The translations under genes were made by a program, and so were the position numbers. Positions 29,301-37,467 of a DNA stretch of 64,000 bases are shown here, one piece after another (positions within the stretch are counted from its first letter, which is position 1; every line of letters starts with the position of its first letter). This DNA is from Flammeovirgaceae bacterium 311 (GTDB lineage: Bacteria; Bacteroidota; Bacteroidia; Cytophagales; Cyclobacteriaceae). Where the stretch lies: positions 5,150,001-5,214,000 of the forward strand of contig CP004371.1 of the NCBI GenBank assembly GCA_000597885.1, read 5' to 3'. The notes beneath the pieces were generated by a model, which worked only from the letters and a program-made list of their open reading frames with translations, made no database searches and was not told the origin of the DNA.

Positions 29301-29773
29301 AGGCCAGGTTGTGTGCCAACCCCAATAAAATAATAGGCGGTATCGCTGTAAATATTTTTTTGATGGGAAAACCAGCCGTTTTCAGGGTTATAAGCCAGGG
29401 CATCGGGACCCTGGGCGTAGAAGAGTACGTAGTCGGTGGCGTCGAGGCGACCATCTGCTTCGCCCACCACCTGAATGGCCAGCTGGGGCAGGTCCTGCGG
29501 TCGGGCTATGCTATTTGCCTCGGGCACCATACCGCCGCCATAGCCTCTTATTTGTAAATTGCGGGAATCGGCACCGGCAGGCAGTATGCTGTTACTGCTT
29601 AAAAAAGAAGAAGGGACTTTATAGACACCACTTTCGGTTACGCCCACTTTAATCCAGAACCCTTCTGCAAGCGCACTATTCTGCTGTGCAGCACTATCAG
29701 GCGATAGGCACAGAAGAGAACATAAAGCGCATAATAGGAATCGCCAGGGCATAGGCTGCTTTGCAGTGCTCAT
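26363..29773 (-). CDS. porU: Type IX secretion system sortase PorU
   Basis: 1136 residues. Signal peptide (to about residue 29), long N-terminal part, then a C25 gingipain-type peptidase domain: catalytic His in FTGHGS (H649) and Cys in VTATCEFG (C683). The C-terminal Ig-like and secretion-signal-like end carries NYPNPL and GIYVFKVVV. PorU removes the C-terminal sorting domain of cargo and links it to surface lipopolysaccharide. It is the first gene of a porU-porV-M16 run; the upstream 60 bases hold no clear promoter. Confidence 0.94.
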   Translation of the reverse strand: MSTAKQPMPWRFLLCALCSLLCLSPDSAAQQNSALAEGFWIKVGVTESGVYKVPSSFLSSNSILPAGADSRNLQIRGYGGGMVPEANSIARPQDLPQLAIQVVGEADGRLDATDYVLFYAQGPDALAYNPENGWFSHQKNIYSDTAYYFIGVGTQPGLRQTQAVNEGLSHPAINSYEAVEVYEKDEVNIISSGRRWFGDAFGLTGSRQYTTALQELTEGTVRLRTAFINTNRSAVTFMVSINGQPQQEISIRHTIDYQYAEKGWIGEKESLVTSSAFGGTAPLQLQIAMSGGNTGNKAYLDYYLLQAPARLRYRGRQLRFLSPGSLNHSAVTYQLADAPAHLQVWDISNPQQPMAQEASLQNKQLLFGSGSSELKTFLAFTPADAPAPVLFGAVANQNLRADLQPQLLLVTHPSLLAEAQRLADFRSSHDGLAVKVVTTHQVYNEFSSGRQDVAAIRDYVRYLHQEGGGRLRYLLLFGRGYYDYKGRTTSPFNMVPLYESYNSVHPINSYASDDFYGFLEEQEGDWTENENGNQSLEIGIGRLPVVTPAEARQVVDKLIRYSSEPATLGNWRQRLLFVADDEDGNVHQLDAEQLARLATTSNPLYAPRKIYVDAYPKIITANSQTSPGAQKALRDAIDQGALIVNFTGHGSHRFWTFENIFSKSIAENLQNRNKLPLFVTATCEFGLHDGELRSGAESLILNPAGGAIGLLTTARPVFTFSNLKINTAFYRYAFPSATGETLRLGDISRLTKNEGVPETGVYNRNFVLLGDPSMQLAYPKQPIALTSITGAAATEALDTLKAYERVRIEGIIKSPNHDGADTGFNGTLLATVYDKSDQLRTLGQTDPAMSYSQRQNVLHRGEATVKNGSFFFEMVVPKNIRYETGFGRIELYATHQDGRRDAAGASDEIKIGGSAAGKTADRTPPHIQLYLNDTTFQSGHPVAAQAVLLAKLQDENGINISYSVPGQNIEAVLNDTSTFILNDYYTSTKGNYKEGWLRFPLYNLPPGRHSISFQAWDTHGNGSRQLIEFVVPGSDGISISSARNYPNPLREETNFAITHSRAGDDLEVDLLVYGLDGRVYQRYRHNAVAASGTLHLPAPGIDNKNLHPGIYVFKVVVRSLSDGSVAERAEKLVILK

Positions 29774-29834
29774 CGGTAACGGCCTTTTTGCCGCTCTGGT
29801 TCCCGCACTTAAGGAGCCATCCTGAAAAACGGGG

Positions 29835-30079
29835 TCAGGCTTCGGGTATTGTATAGGAATAGCCTACCATAATCAACTTAGCTAGTAATTTTTTGCAGGC
29901 TTCTTCTGCCTGCAGGGTCGCTTCTTCCCGGCTTCCGGCCCCAGGTGAACGTGTTTACCAAATCGAGCATCCTGCACCTCCTTGAGTTAAAACTTAGCCA
30001 GACCCGGTTTAACAACTTTGTCTCGTGGGTCCAGCATCTCTTTCAGAGAAATGATGTCGATTTCAGCGCGATACTTGAG
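29835..30079 (-). pseudogene. purS: Degraded purS (phosphoribosylformylglycinamidine synthase subunit)
   Basis: Reading the minus strand gives KYRAEIDI, LDPRDKVV, GLAKF, stop, LKEVQDARFGKHVHL, then after a one-base shift AGSREEATLQAEEACKKLLA and LIMVGYSYTIPEA, stop. This is the whole length and order of PurS (about 80 residues). Lesions: the codon before KYR is ctc instead of atg and there is no other start nearby; a taa stop interrupts the middle; and the frame shifts after HVHL near 29940. The pssA gene overlaps its 5' end in another frame. PurS normally joins PurQ and PurL in purine synthesis, so either another copy or a large PurL must serve. Confidence 0.82.
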
Positions 30080-30755
30080 GGTCTTTGTGGAATACGGAAA
30101 GAAGTACGTACAACAGAATTATAAGCGGTATTGCTACAAAATTGAAGAAAATTATTAAAAGTAGCGAAAGGACGAGAAAAATATATTTAACCCGGTTGTG
30201 CGCCCAGCTAAAGTCTTTGAACTTAAGCGCGAACAGCGGAAGCTCCGCCACCAGTAAAAATGACATGATAAAGGCCACCGCCAGCAAAAATGCCGGGTGC
30301 CTCATGAATTCCCAGCCGGGTTGCCTCTGTAAAATCAGAGGAAAGGAGCTGATGAGCAAAGCGTTGGCAGGGGTAGGAACCCCAATAAAACTGGTGGTCT
30401 GGCGGGTATCTACATTGAACTTGGCCAGCCGGATGGCCGAATATATGGCTACAATAAAGGCCAGGTAGGGCACCCAGGCTGGTACGGCTGTTTCCCGAAG
30501 CATGGCAAACAGGATTATGGAAGGCAGCAGGCCAAAGGTTACCATATCGGCCAGTGAATCCAGCTCTCCGCCTATAGGGGAGCTTACTTTCAGGCTTCGG
30601 GCAGCAAAACCATCAAAGAAATCAAAAATAGCGGCCAGCCAGATCAGGTAAGGACCCCAGATCATGTTTCCCTCCAGTACTTCTACTATGCCAAGGCATC
30701 CGCATACCAGGTTGCTGCACGTGAGGGCGTTAGGAATATAGTGGCGAATGCTCAC
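30063..30755 (-). CDS. pssA: CDP-diacylglycerol-serine O-phosphatidyltransferase
   Basis: 230 residues, an integral membrane enzyme making phosphatidylserine, the precursor of phosphatidylethanolamine. The CDP-alcohol phosphotransferase signature is exact: D48-G49-xx-A52-R53-x8-G62-xxx-D66-xxx-D70. Six or so membrane helices follow. Its start overlaps the end of the MBL hydrolase gene by 4 bases (ATGA type). Its stop codon lies within the purS remnant. Confidence 0.95.
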   Translation of the reverse strand: MSIRHYIPNALTCSNLVCGCLGIVEVLEGNMIWGPYLIWLAAIFDFFDGFAARSLKVSSPIGGELDSLADMVTFGLLPSIILFAMLRETAVPAWVPYLAFIVAIYSAIRLAKFNVDTRQTTSFIGVPTPANALLISSFPLILQRQPGWEFMRHPAFLLAVAFIMSFLLVAELPLFALKFKDFSWAHNRVKYIFLVLSLLLIIFFNFVAIPLIILLYVLLSVFHKDPQVSR

Positions 30756-31405
30756 GCGATTAAATTGCTAAAGAATGGATTGAATAACTTTTCCTGCTTA
30801 ATGGTAGTAGCAGGACCATGGCCACAATAGATTTTAGTATCATCAGGCAGGGTAAAAAGTTTTTCACGAATGCTCCGCATCAGTGTTTCATGGTCGCCAC
30901 CGGGCAGATCGGTGCGGCCAATGCTGCCGGCAAAAAGGCAGTCGCCATTGATGCAAAATTTTTGTTCGGGCTGCCAAAAGGCCACATGGCCCGGGGCATG
31001 TCCCGGCACAAAAAGTGTTTTAAGCTTGTGCTTGCCCAGCATCAGGGTCTGGCCCTCCTCCAGCCAGGCATCTGGTTCTGTGGGTTGGTAGCGCGAAAAT
31101 CCGTACATGGGCGCATAGGTAGGCACGGCACGCAGCACCTGATCTTCTATCTGGTGTATTTGCAGGGGGAGGTTCCAGGTGGTTTTAACAAACCAGTTGC
31201 CAAGCACATGATCTATGTGGCAATGGGTGTTGAGCAGCAGGGCGGGTTCCAGCCCTTTTTTTTCTATGAAAGCCTGCAGTTGCTCCTGTTCCTCGGGTTC
31301 GTAGCAGCCCGGGTCTATGATGGCAGCCTGAAGGCTTTCTTCATCATAAAGTACAAAAGTATTCTCTGAAAAGGGGTTGAAGGTAAAGCTCTCTACTTTT
31401 ATCAT
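30752..31405 (-). CDS. MBL-fold metallo-hydrolase (glyoxalase II-like)
   Basis: 217 residues. Metal motif H61-x-H63-x-D65-H66 (THCHIDH), then GHAPGHVAF (about 134-142) and a final histidine in YCGHGPAT. This compact form is the one found for many bacterial hydroxyacylglutathione hydrolase-like proteins, but substrate specificity is not visible. It is translationally coupled to pssA. It is divergent from the FAD oxidoreductase across a 68-base gap. Confidence 0.9.
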   Translation of the reverse strand: MIKVESFTFNPFSENTFVLYDEESLQAAIIDPGCYEPEEQEQLQAFIEKKGLEPALLLNTHCHIDHVLGNWFVKTTWNLPLQIHQIEDQVLRAVPTYAPMYGFSRYQPTEPDAWLEEGQTLMLGKHKLKTLFVPGHAPGHVAFWQPEQKFCINGDCLFAGSIGRTDLPGGDHETLMRSIREKLFTLPDDTKIYCGHGPATTIKQEKLFNPFFSNLIA

Positions 31406-31473
31406 GCGCCTGTTTTTTGCGAAAATGTACTTAATTTTGACAATTTACCAAGGCAATTTGTTTTCTTTCGCCC

Positions 31474-32526
31474 ATGAAGGTTGATGCACTGCTCATAGGC
31501 CAGGGACTGGCCGGAACCCTTTTGTCTTACAATTTACTGAAGCAGGGGTTTTCTGTTCTGGTAATGGACCAGCCCCGGCTAACGGCTTCCAGCCGGGTGG
31601 CAGCGGGTTTGTATAACCCCATTACAGGCCGGCAGATGGTAAAAACATGGTGGGCCGATCGCCTGTTTCCGCTTATCCCCGAGGCTTATGGGGAGCTGGA
31701 ACAGCTTTGTCAGGATCAGTTTTTGCACCAGATGCCCATTTACCGCCCTTTTTTTTCCATTGCAGAACAAAACGACTGGTTTGGCCGCTGGAGTGATGCT
31801 GCCTTTGCACCTTATATTGAGCAGGTACATACGACCCCTGCCTTTACCCCCTGGGTCAAAAATCCCTTTGGAGGCCTGCAGCTGAAACAGACTGGCTGGA
31901 TTGATATTCCGCGCCTGCTGGAGGGCTGGAAGGCTTACCTGCTGGCACGTGAAAGTTTTCGCCCTGATATTTTTCAGGAAGACGTACTAGAAATAGGGGG
32001 AGAAGGCGTTAAGTACCAGGATGTTGAAGCACGCTGGGTTATTTACTGCAATGGTACTGCACAGCTGCAGAGCAGCTACTGGCAGTGGCTGCCGCTGCGC
32101 CCGGTAAAAGGCGATGTTCTTTTGCTGGAAGCAGATGCCCCACTAAACATTATTCCGAACAGGGGCGTGTTTATGGTACCTGCAGGAGCGGGTCGCTTTA
32201 GGGCTGGCTCTACCTATAATCACCAGGATCTGCATTTAAGGCCGGATCCTAAGGCACGACAGGAGATTGAAGAAAAGCTTGCTGATCTGGTTGATATGCC
32301 CTGGAAGGTGCTGGAGCAGCAGGTGGGTATACGCCCTGCTACAAAAGACCGCCGGCCTATGCTGGGGCCGCATCCGGAGCATAAATTTATGTATGTTTTC
32401 AATGGTTTGGGTACCAAGGGCGTTAGCCTGGCACCCTATTGCGCAGAAATGTTAACACAACACCTTAAAAACGGCTCAGATCTGGCAACAGAAATATGTA
32501 TTGAGCGGTTTTATTCGTTATATTAG
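31474..32526 (+). CDS. FAD-dependent oxidoreductase, D-amino acid oxidase family
   Basis: 350 residues. Dinucleotide fold start G9-Q-G11-LA-G14 and the acidic end in MDQPR, then ASRVAAGLYNPITGRQ (about 40-55), VKGDVLLLE (about 211-219) and near the C-terminus VGIRPATKDRRPMLG (about 283-297), the conserved GxRP element of DAO enzymes. Substrate unknown. The small 24-base gap to the next gene suggests joint transcription. Confidence 0.87.
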   Translation: MKVDALLIGQGLAGTLLSYNLLKQGFSVLVMDQPRLTASSRVAAGLYNPITGRQMVKTWWADRLFPLIPEAYGELEQLCQDQFLHQMPIYRPFFSIAEQNDWFGRWSDAAFAPYIEQVHTTPAFTPWVKNPFGGLQLKQTGWIDIPRLLEGWKAYLLARESFRPDIFQEDVLEIGGEGVKYQDVEARWVIYCNGTAQLQSSYWQWLPLRPVKGDVLLLEADAPLNIIPNRGVFMVPAGAGRFRAGSTYNHQDLHLRPDPKARQEIEEKLADLVDMPWKVLEQQVGIRPATKDRRPMLGPHPEHKFMYVFNGLGTKGVSLAPYCAEMLTQHLKNGSDLATEICIERFYSLY

Positions 32527-32550
32527 AACTCTTGCCCATTAATAAGGCCT

Positions 32551-34905
32551 ATGTCTGTTTTTACACGCTACATGCTGGCACTGTGCTGCCTTTTTTTGCC
32601 CTATACACTAACGGCACAGATTACCCAATCTACCTTTGGTAAGAACCGCCTGCAATACAAGGAATTCAACTGGCGCTTTTACAGCACCACTAATTTCGAC
32701 ATTTACTTCTACGACGACGGGCAGGAGCTGGCCAGGCTTACCTCACGTTACATCGAAGATGAATATGATCGTATTACCGATGTATTAGGATATGCACCCT
32801 ACTCCAAAACCAAAATATTTCTCTACAACTCCCTGGCGGATTTACAGCAAAGTAATGTGGGGGCTAATGAAACTCCTTTTACCGTAGGCGGACAAACAAA
32901 CTTTGTAAAGTCACAGGTAGAAATTGCTTTTCCGGGAACACTGCAGGAGTTTAAAGAAGAGTTGGTTTTAAGAGTATCGCACATGTTGCTGATGGATATG
33001 ATGTTTGGCGGCAGCCTTTCTGATATCTTTCAGAATACTTACCTCATGACCCTGCCCGAGTGGTTCCTGGAAGGGGCAGCCCGCTATGTTGCCTATGGCT
33101 GGGGTATACAGATGGACGATTACATCCGCGATGAGTTTAAAGATGGTAAAGCACCAAAGCTTACCAAACTGAAGGGATTGGAGGCGGCGCTGGTAGGCCA
33201 GTCGGTATGGAATTATATTTCCGAAGAATACGGGCGCTCCAACATCTCCAATATTCTGAATTACACCCGCATTATCCGGAATGAAGAAATGGCAATTTCC
33301 AATACATTGGGAATGCCCTTCCGGCAATTTATGGGAGGCTGGCAGAAGTTTTATATTGTGAATGCCAATGAGGTGCTTGCCGATTATACGGTGCCTTCAG
33401 AAGATAACCTGGTTACCACCAGGCGCTCCGGCCTGCAGCTTCATAACAGTGTGGCCCTGAGCCCGGGTGGCCGCTACCTGGCCTACACCGAGAACTACAA
33501 AGGCAGCTATACCATCAAAGTAAAGGATGTACGCACCGGTAAAACCAGGAATGTGCTTAAAACCGGTTACAGAATCCTTGATCAGCAAACAGACGATACC
33601 ATTCCGATGGTAGACTGGCAGGATAGTACCAGCCTGGGGGTGATGAGCGTGCGCAAAGGCTTGTATACCCTGTACCTGGTGAATGTGCTCAATGGCAGGT
33701 CCGAGCGGCAAACCATCCGGAAAGTAAGCCAGGTAAATAACTTCTCTTTCTCTCCCAACGGGCGGGTAATTGCTATGAGCGCTGAAAAACAGGGAAGAAA
33801 TGATATTTACCTCTACAGCCTCAGTCGCAGCACATTAACGGCCATCACCAACGACTGGTATGATGATATCACCCCTTCTTTTGTGCCTGGCACCAACAAC
33901 ATCATCTTTAGCTCCAACCGTAGTACCGATACTTTAGATAGCCGTACCACCGTAGAATTAAGTCAGATCTCTAATAACTATAATCTGTTTATCTACAATG
34001 TAGATACAACTACAAACATACTTACCCGGGTTACCAATACACTGGGTAAAAGTCAGCAGCCAAAGGCAGATGGTGCTGGTAATATCTTCTTTCTTAGCGA
34101 GCAGAGAGGCATCAATAACCTGTTCCGCTATAATATGTATGATAGCCTCTATTATCAGATTACCTCATATTTTACTGGTATTGATGAATACACGCTCGAC
34201 ATTGGTACAAATGCCCTGGCTTTTATAAGTCTGAATAATGGCAATGAGCGCCTTTATTACCAGCCAAACACCAACTTATCTATAAACAAATTTACAAAGC
34301 CTACCAGGCGGCAGGGAATTGTACAGGCCCGCCAGTTTTACCAGAACAGGTTAAAAGAGGCAACGGGCACACAAAGAGGGCAGGGCAACAGCCTGCAGCG
34401 CAGAAGAAGAGTAGCTGCCGATACCATGCAGACTGCAGCTCCTGCGCTAGCAACACCACCCGATACTGTTCAGGCGCAAACGCCCGAGCCAGAGGTTGCT
34501 GTGGCAGAACCTGAGGAGCCAGGCCTGATCAATACCGATAATTATGTATTTGATTCGCCTGCTTCTGCTTCCCAGGGAGCTGCAAGAGAGACAGAAACCA
34601 ACCGTCAGCAGGTGCAGGAACGCCGCTCTGCATCCTTCCTTAGCGCCTACAGGCAAACCAGGAAAAAAGATCCTATGCAGGGACCTTTCCGGATGGAACC
34701 CCGGTTTATGGTAAATAATGTAGTTACTTCTATCGCTTTTGATCCGATACGCGCCAGTATAGGTGCAGGTAGCTTAGGCTTTGTAATTGAGGGAGAGCTA
34801 AACGATATGCTGGAAAACCATAAAATTTATGGGGGCGTACTGGCGATGTCTGATCTGCGCAGTGGTGATCTTTTTCTGGAATACCAGTACCTGAACATTT
34901 GGTAG
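32551..34905 (+). CDS. TolB-like propeller protein, N-terminal part of a frameshifted gene
   Basis: 784 residues up to the premature stop. A signal peptide (to about 23) and an M1/MA-like peptidase-type domain with a damaged zinc motif: the HExxH place reads L140-R-V-S-H144, while the downstream LPEWFLEGAARY (168-179) is kept. A WD40/TolB-type propeller follows (repeats such as GRYLAYTENYKG and GRVIAMSAEKQG), then a proline-rich stretch and the first strands of an outer-membrane barrel. The reading frame stops at 34905, where an adjacent frame continues the barrel. One missing base near 34893-34898 would restore LEYQYLKHLVDVKVRY. Confidence 0.85.
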   Translation: MSVFTRYMLALCCLFLPYTLTAQITQSTFGKNRLQYKEFNWRFYSTTNFDIYFYDDGQELARLTSRYIEDEYDRITDVLGYAPYSKTKIFLYNSLADLQQSNVGANETPFTVGGQTNFVKSQVEIAFPGTLQEFKEELVLRVSHMLLMDMMFGGSLSDIFQNTYLMTLPEWFLEGAARYVAYGWGIQMDDYIRDEFKDGKAPKLTKLKGLEAALVGQSVWNYISEEYGRSNISNILNYTRIIRNEEMAISNTLGMPFRQFMGGWQKFYIVNANEVLADYTVPSEDNLVTTRRSGLQLHNSVALSPGGRYLAYTENYKGSYTIKVKDVRTGKTRNVLKTGYRILDQQTDDTIPMVDWQDSTSLGVMSVRKGLYTLYLVNVLNGRSERQTIRKVSQVNNFSFSPNGRVIAMSAEKQGRNDIYLYSLSRSTLTAITNDWYDDITPSFVPGTNNIIFSSNRSTDTLDSRTTVELSQISNNYNLFIYNVDTTTNILTRVTNTLGKSQQPKADGAGNIFFLSEQRGINNLFRYNMYDSLYYQITSYFTGIDEYTLDIGTNALAFISLNNGNERLYYQPNTNLSINKFTKPTRRQGIVQARQFYQNRLKEATGTQRGQGNSLQRRRRVAADTMQTAAPALATPPDTVQAQTPEPEVAVAEPEEPGLINTDNYVFDSPASASQGAARETETNRQQVQERRSASFLSAYRQTRKKDPMQGPFRMEPRFMVNNVVTSIAFDPIRASIGAGSLGFVIEGELNDMLENHKIYGGVLAMSDLRSGDLFLEYQYLNIW

Positions 34906-35891
34906 ATGTAAAGGTGCGCTACGACCGTAGGGTGATCATTGCCCCGATGGCAGATGTGGAAAGAGATAAATTTACGCTGAACAAGGCTGCCTTAAGCTTT
35001 GCTTATCCATTCTCGATCAGTACCAGGCTGGAGGGTGGCCCTACCCTTGCTACTTCCTCTTTTATTCCTATTTATGATCCTAACAGGGCTAATACCAGTA
35101 ACCTGCTGGACAATGAAACTACCTACTATGGAGGTGGCCATGCGCAGTTAGTATTTGACAATACTGTTATAAAAGGCTTTAATATTTTTCAGGGAACAAG
35201 AGGCCGTTTGCAGTACGAGCACATGCTTGGCATTGATGATCAGGATATGAGCTTTGGAAAAATTACCGGCGAGGTGAGGCACTACCAGCCCATCAGCAGG
35301 GAAATAACACTGGCAGGACGCTTGTTCTATGGCAGGTTTACCGGAGAGAACAAACCGCTGTTTATCCTGGGAGGCATGGACAACTGGTTGTTTAACAGAA
35401 CTAATTACCGCGCAAAGGATCCGCTGCTGCCACCTGCCAGCGATAATCACCAGGACAGACGCAACCTGCTCTTTCATGATTATGTAACACCATTACGTGG
35501 CTTTAGCTATAATGCACAGCACGGTAGCAATGTGCTGGCCCTGAACCTGGAGTTGCGCGTGCCCCTGATCCAGTATTTTTACAGAGGTCCTATCTCTTCT
35601 AACTTCTTCAGGAATCTGCAGTTAACCAGCTTCTTCGATATTGGCTCTTCCTGGTCTGGTAAACCACCATTCTATCAGGCCAACAGTGTAAATACAGAAC
35701 CTATACCCGACGAAGGCAGTGGATTTGATATTGTTGTAGTGAACTATAAAAACCCCTGGCTGAGTGGCTACGGCTTTGGTGTAAGAACTGTGCTGCTGGG
35801 CTACTATGCCAAATTTGATATTGCAAAACCCATTATCGATTATGAAGTGGGCAGCACCAGGTTCTACTTTACCCTGGGATATGATTTCTGA
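34899..35891 (+). CDS. C-terminal outer-membrane barrel of the same frameshifted gene
   Basis: 330 residues, opened only by a TTG at the junction, overlapping the first part by 7 bases. The sequence is a beta-barrel with alternating aromatic and polar residues (GHAQLVFDNTVIKGFN, LQYEHMLGID) and ends in FYFTLGYDF, a typical outer-membrane C-terminal phenylalanine. In Cytophagales such barrels are fused to the propeller upstream, so this is the remaining piece of one long protein of about 1110 residues. The stop codon is followed by a strong terminator. No normal start or promoter for separate expression is seen. Confidence 0.82.
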   Translation: MVDVKVRYDRRVIIAPMADVERDKFTLNKAALSFAYPFSISTRLEGGPTLATSSFIPIYDPNRANTSNLLDNETTYYGGGHAQLVFDNTVIKGFNIFQGTRGRLQYEHMLGIDDQDMSFGKITGEVRHYQPISREITLAGRLFYGRFTGENKPLFILGGMDNWLFNRTNYRAKDPLLPPASDNHQDRRNLLFHDYVTPLRGFSYNAQHGSNVLALNLELRVPLIQYFYRGPISSNFFRNLQLTSFFDIGSSWSGKPPFYQANSVNTEPIPDEGSGFDIVVVNYKNPWLSGYGFGVRTVLLGYYAKFDIAKPIIDYEVGSTRFYFTLGYDF

Positions 35892-35913
35892 TTAAACATT
35901 GTATTTATATCTG

Positions 35914-35948
35914 AAAAGCCTCCGCTAATTAGCAGGAGGCTTTTTTTT
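35914..35948 (+). terminator. Rho-independent terminator
   Basis: Stem aaaagcctcc-gct / agc-a-ggaggctttt with an aatt loop and a run of eight T. It lies 23 bases after the barrel stop codon. Confidence 0.92.
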
Positions 35949-35998
35949 GTGCTTTTCAGATGCTGCTATAATGCAGTTTCTTTGCACTATAGATGTAG

Positions 35999-36049
35999 TG
36001 CTTAGAAGCACACAATGTGTTCAAAGCTCGTATAATGTGCTTCTAAGCA
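35999..36049. repeat. 13-base inverted repeat in a gene-free region
   Basis: tgcttagaagcac (35999-36011) and its exact complement gtgcttctaagca (36037-36049) flank 25 bases. Each arm also contains its own small palindrome. The surrounding 560 bases (35949-36508) hold no visible gene. It could be a hairpin, a protein-binding site or the remains of a mobile element end; nothing else supports the last. Confidence 0.6.
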
Positions 36050-36508
36050 AAGGTATGTTACTCCTGGAGCATGTGTTCTGCAACACTTCGTACTAAAGTC
36101 TGAAAACAGCAACATGCAGACCATCTGTATTGCCGAGTACTTTTGGCGACAGGTTCGGGGTGTGGCATCATACCAGAAAAATTTCTGTTTTTACTGTTAA
36201 TGCCTGCAATGTTGAGGATAAAGCCGTATCTATAGTAGGGGAGAAGCGGGCAATAGCATCACTGCGCAAATAGTTACCATAGCTAAAGCTAAATCTGCCG
36301 AGAATTATAATCTAGTATCAAGCTTCCAGATCGTGGTTTTATGCCAAAGTTTTACAGTGGGCAGCGGCAGTATGTCTTTGAATACTTAGTATAACTATTC
36401 GTCACAATTTGAGCCCGGAAATATTACTACTCCCACTTTCAGGAGAATAAAATTAAAATAAATATTAGTTTTGCTGCATTAGGTTCAAGCTAATTTCAAA
36501 TCAGTAGT

Positions 36509-37384
36509 ATGCTAAAATCAATGACCGGCTATGGCAAAGCACAAGCCGAAAAAAATAATGTTCTTATAACGGTAGAGGTTAAGACGTTAAATTCCAAATA
36601 CTTAGAGTTAAATCTGCGCCTGCCGAAAGCCTATACTGACTATGAGATGGAGGTGCGCCACCAGATGAATCATTTACTGGTTAGAGGAAAAGCAAACGTA
36701 ACGGTAGAGGTACAGTACCTGGGCCTCACCAGCACACATGTTAATTATAACAAAGAACTTTTTCTTCACTATTACCAGACTTTACAGCAGTTAGCCACTG
36801 AAGTTGGTGCGCCTGAAAATGATATTTTTCGACTGGCACTGCAGCAACCAGAGGTGGTAAGTACACCTGTAGTGGAGCTGGAAGAAGAGGAATGGAAACT
36901 AATGGAGGAAACCATCAGAATGGCCGTAAAACAGTGTGATGCCTTCAGGATCAGGGAGGGGGAAGCCCTGCGCATGAAACTGCATGGGTATGCCACGGAA
37001 ATTGGGCGTCTCCTGAGCGAAATTGAAAAGCTTGACAGCGGAAGGATTGAGAACATCAGAGAGCGGCTTGAAAAGCGTATTGATGAGCTTATGTCTCTGG
37101 AGAAGATGGACAAGAACAGGCTGGAGCAGGAGATGTTCTTTTATATCGAAAAACTGGAAATAAGCGAGGAGAAAGTAAGGCTGCGCACCCACCTTTCTTA
37201 TTTTGAACAAACGCTTCTGGCACCGGATTCCAATGGTAAAAAACTTGGTTTCCTGTCGCAGGAGATTGGCCGTGAAATCAACACCATAGGCTCTAAAGCA
37301 AACGATGCTGAAATACAGCTAAGGGTAATCCAGATGAAAGAAGAGCTGGAAAAGATTAAAGAGCAAAGTCTGAATATACTGTAA
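36509..37384 (+). CDS. YicC/YloC family endoribonuclease
   Basis: 291 residues. The N-terminal SMTGYGKA (4-11) with EVKTLNSKYLELNLRLP (about 23-39) and the C-terminal DUF1732 part with EEKVRLRTHLSYFEQTL (about 219-235) and GFLSQEIGREINTIGSKA (about 249-266) identify the family, which acts on RNA. The acidic C-terminal residues E255 to D270 region likely bind metal. In many bacteria the gmk gene follows; here a terminator does instead. Confidence 0.95.
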   Translation: MLKSMTGYGKAQAEKNNVLITVEVKTLNSKYLELNLRLPKAYTDYEMEVRHQMNHLLVRGKANVTVEVQYLGLTSTHVNYNKELFLHYYQTLQQLATEVGAPENDIFRLALQQPEVVSTPVVELEEEEWKLMEETIRMAVKQCDAFRIREGEALRMKLHGYATEIGRLLSEIEKLDSGRIENIRERLEKRIDELMSLEKMDKNRLEQEMFFYIEKLEISEEKVRLRTHLSYFEQTLLAPDSNGKKLGFLSQEIGREINTIGSKANDAEIQLRVIQMKEELEKIKEQSLNIL

Positions 37385-37409
37385 GCGATAGGTTTTACAG
37401 ATAATGGAT

Positions 37410-37453
37410 AAAAAAGAAATGAGGCTGTTGTAAAACAGCCTCATTTCTTTTTT
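37410..37453. terminator. Bidirectional terminator
   Basis: Perfect 20-base stem aaaaaagaaatgaggctgtt / aacagcctcatttctttttt around the loop gtaa. It separates yicC from the converging tonB gene and ends 15 bases before its stop codon. Confidence 0.94.
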
Positions 37454-37467
37454 TAAGCTGATGCTTA

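Noticed and set aside
29774-29834. Possible start of another gene before porU
   Set aside because: Only 61 bases remain between porU and the purS remnant and no frame is open.
31416-31439. TTTG and TAATTTTG boxes before the FAD oxidoreductase
   Set aside because: The spacer is only 12 bases, too short for the Bacteroidota promoter.
34893-34905. Programmed frameshift in the TolB-like gene
   Set aside because: No slippery heptamer or following structure; a single-base lesion explains it better.
36466-36473. TAGTTTTG before yicC
   Set aside because: No TTTG partner lies at 18-20 bases upstream.
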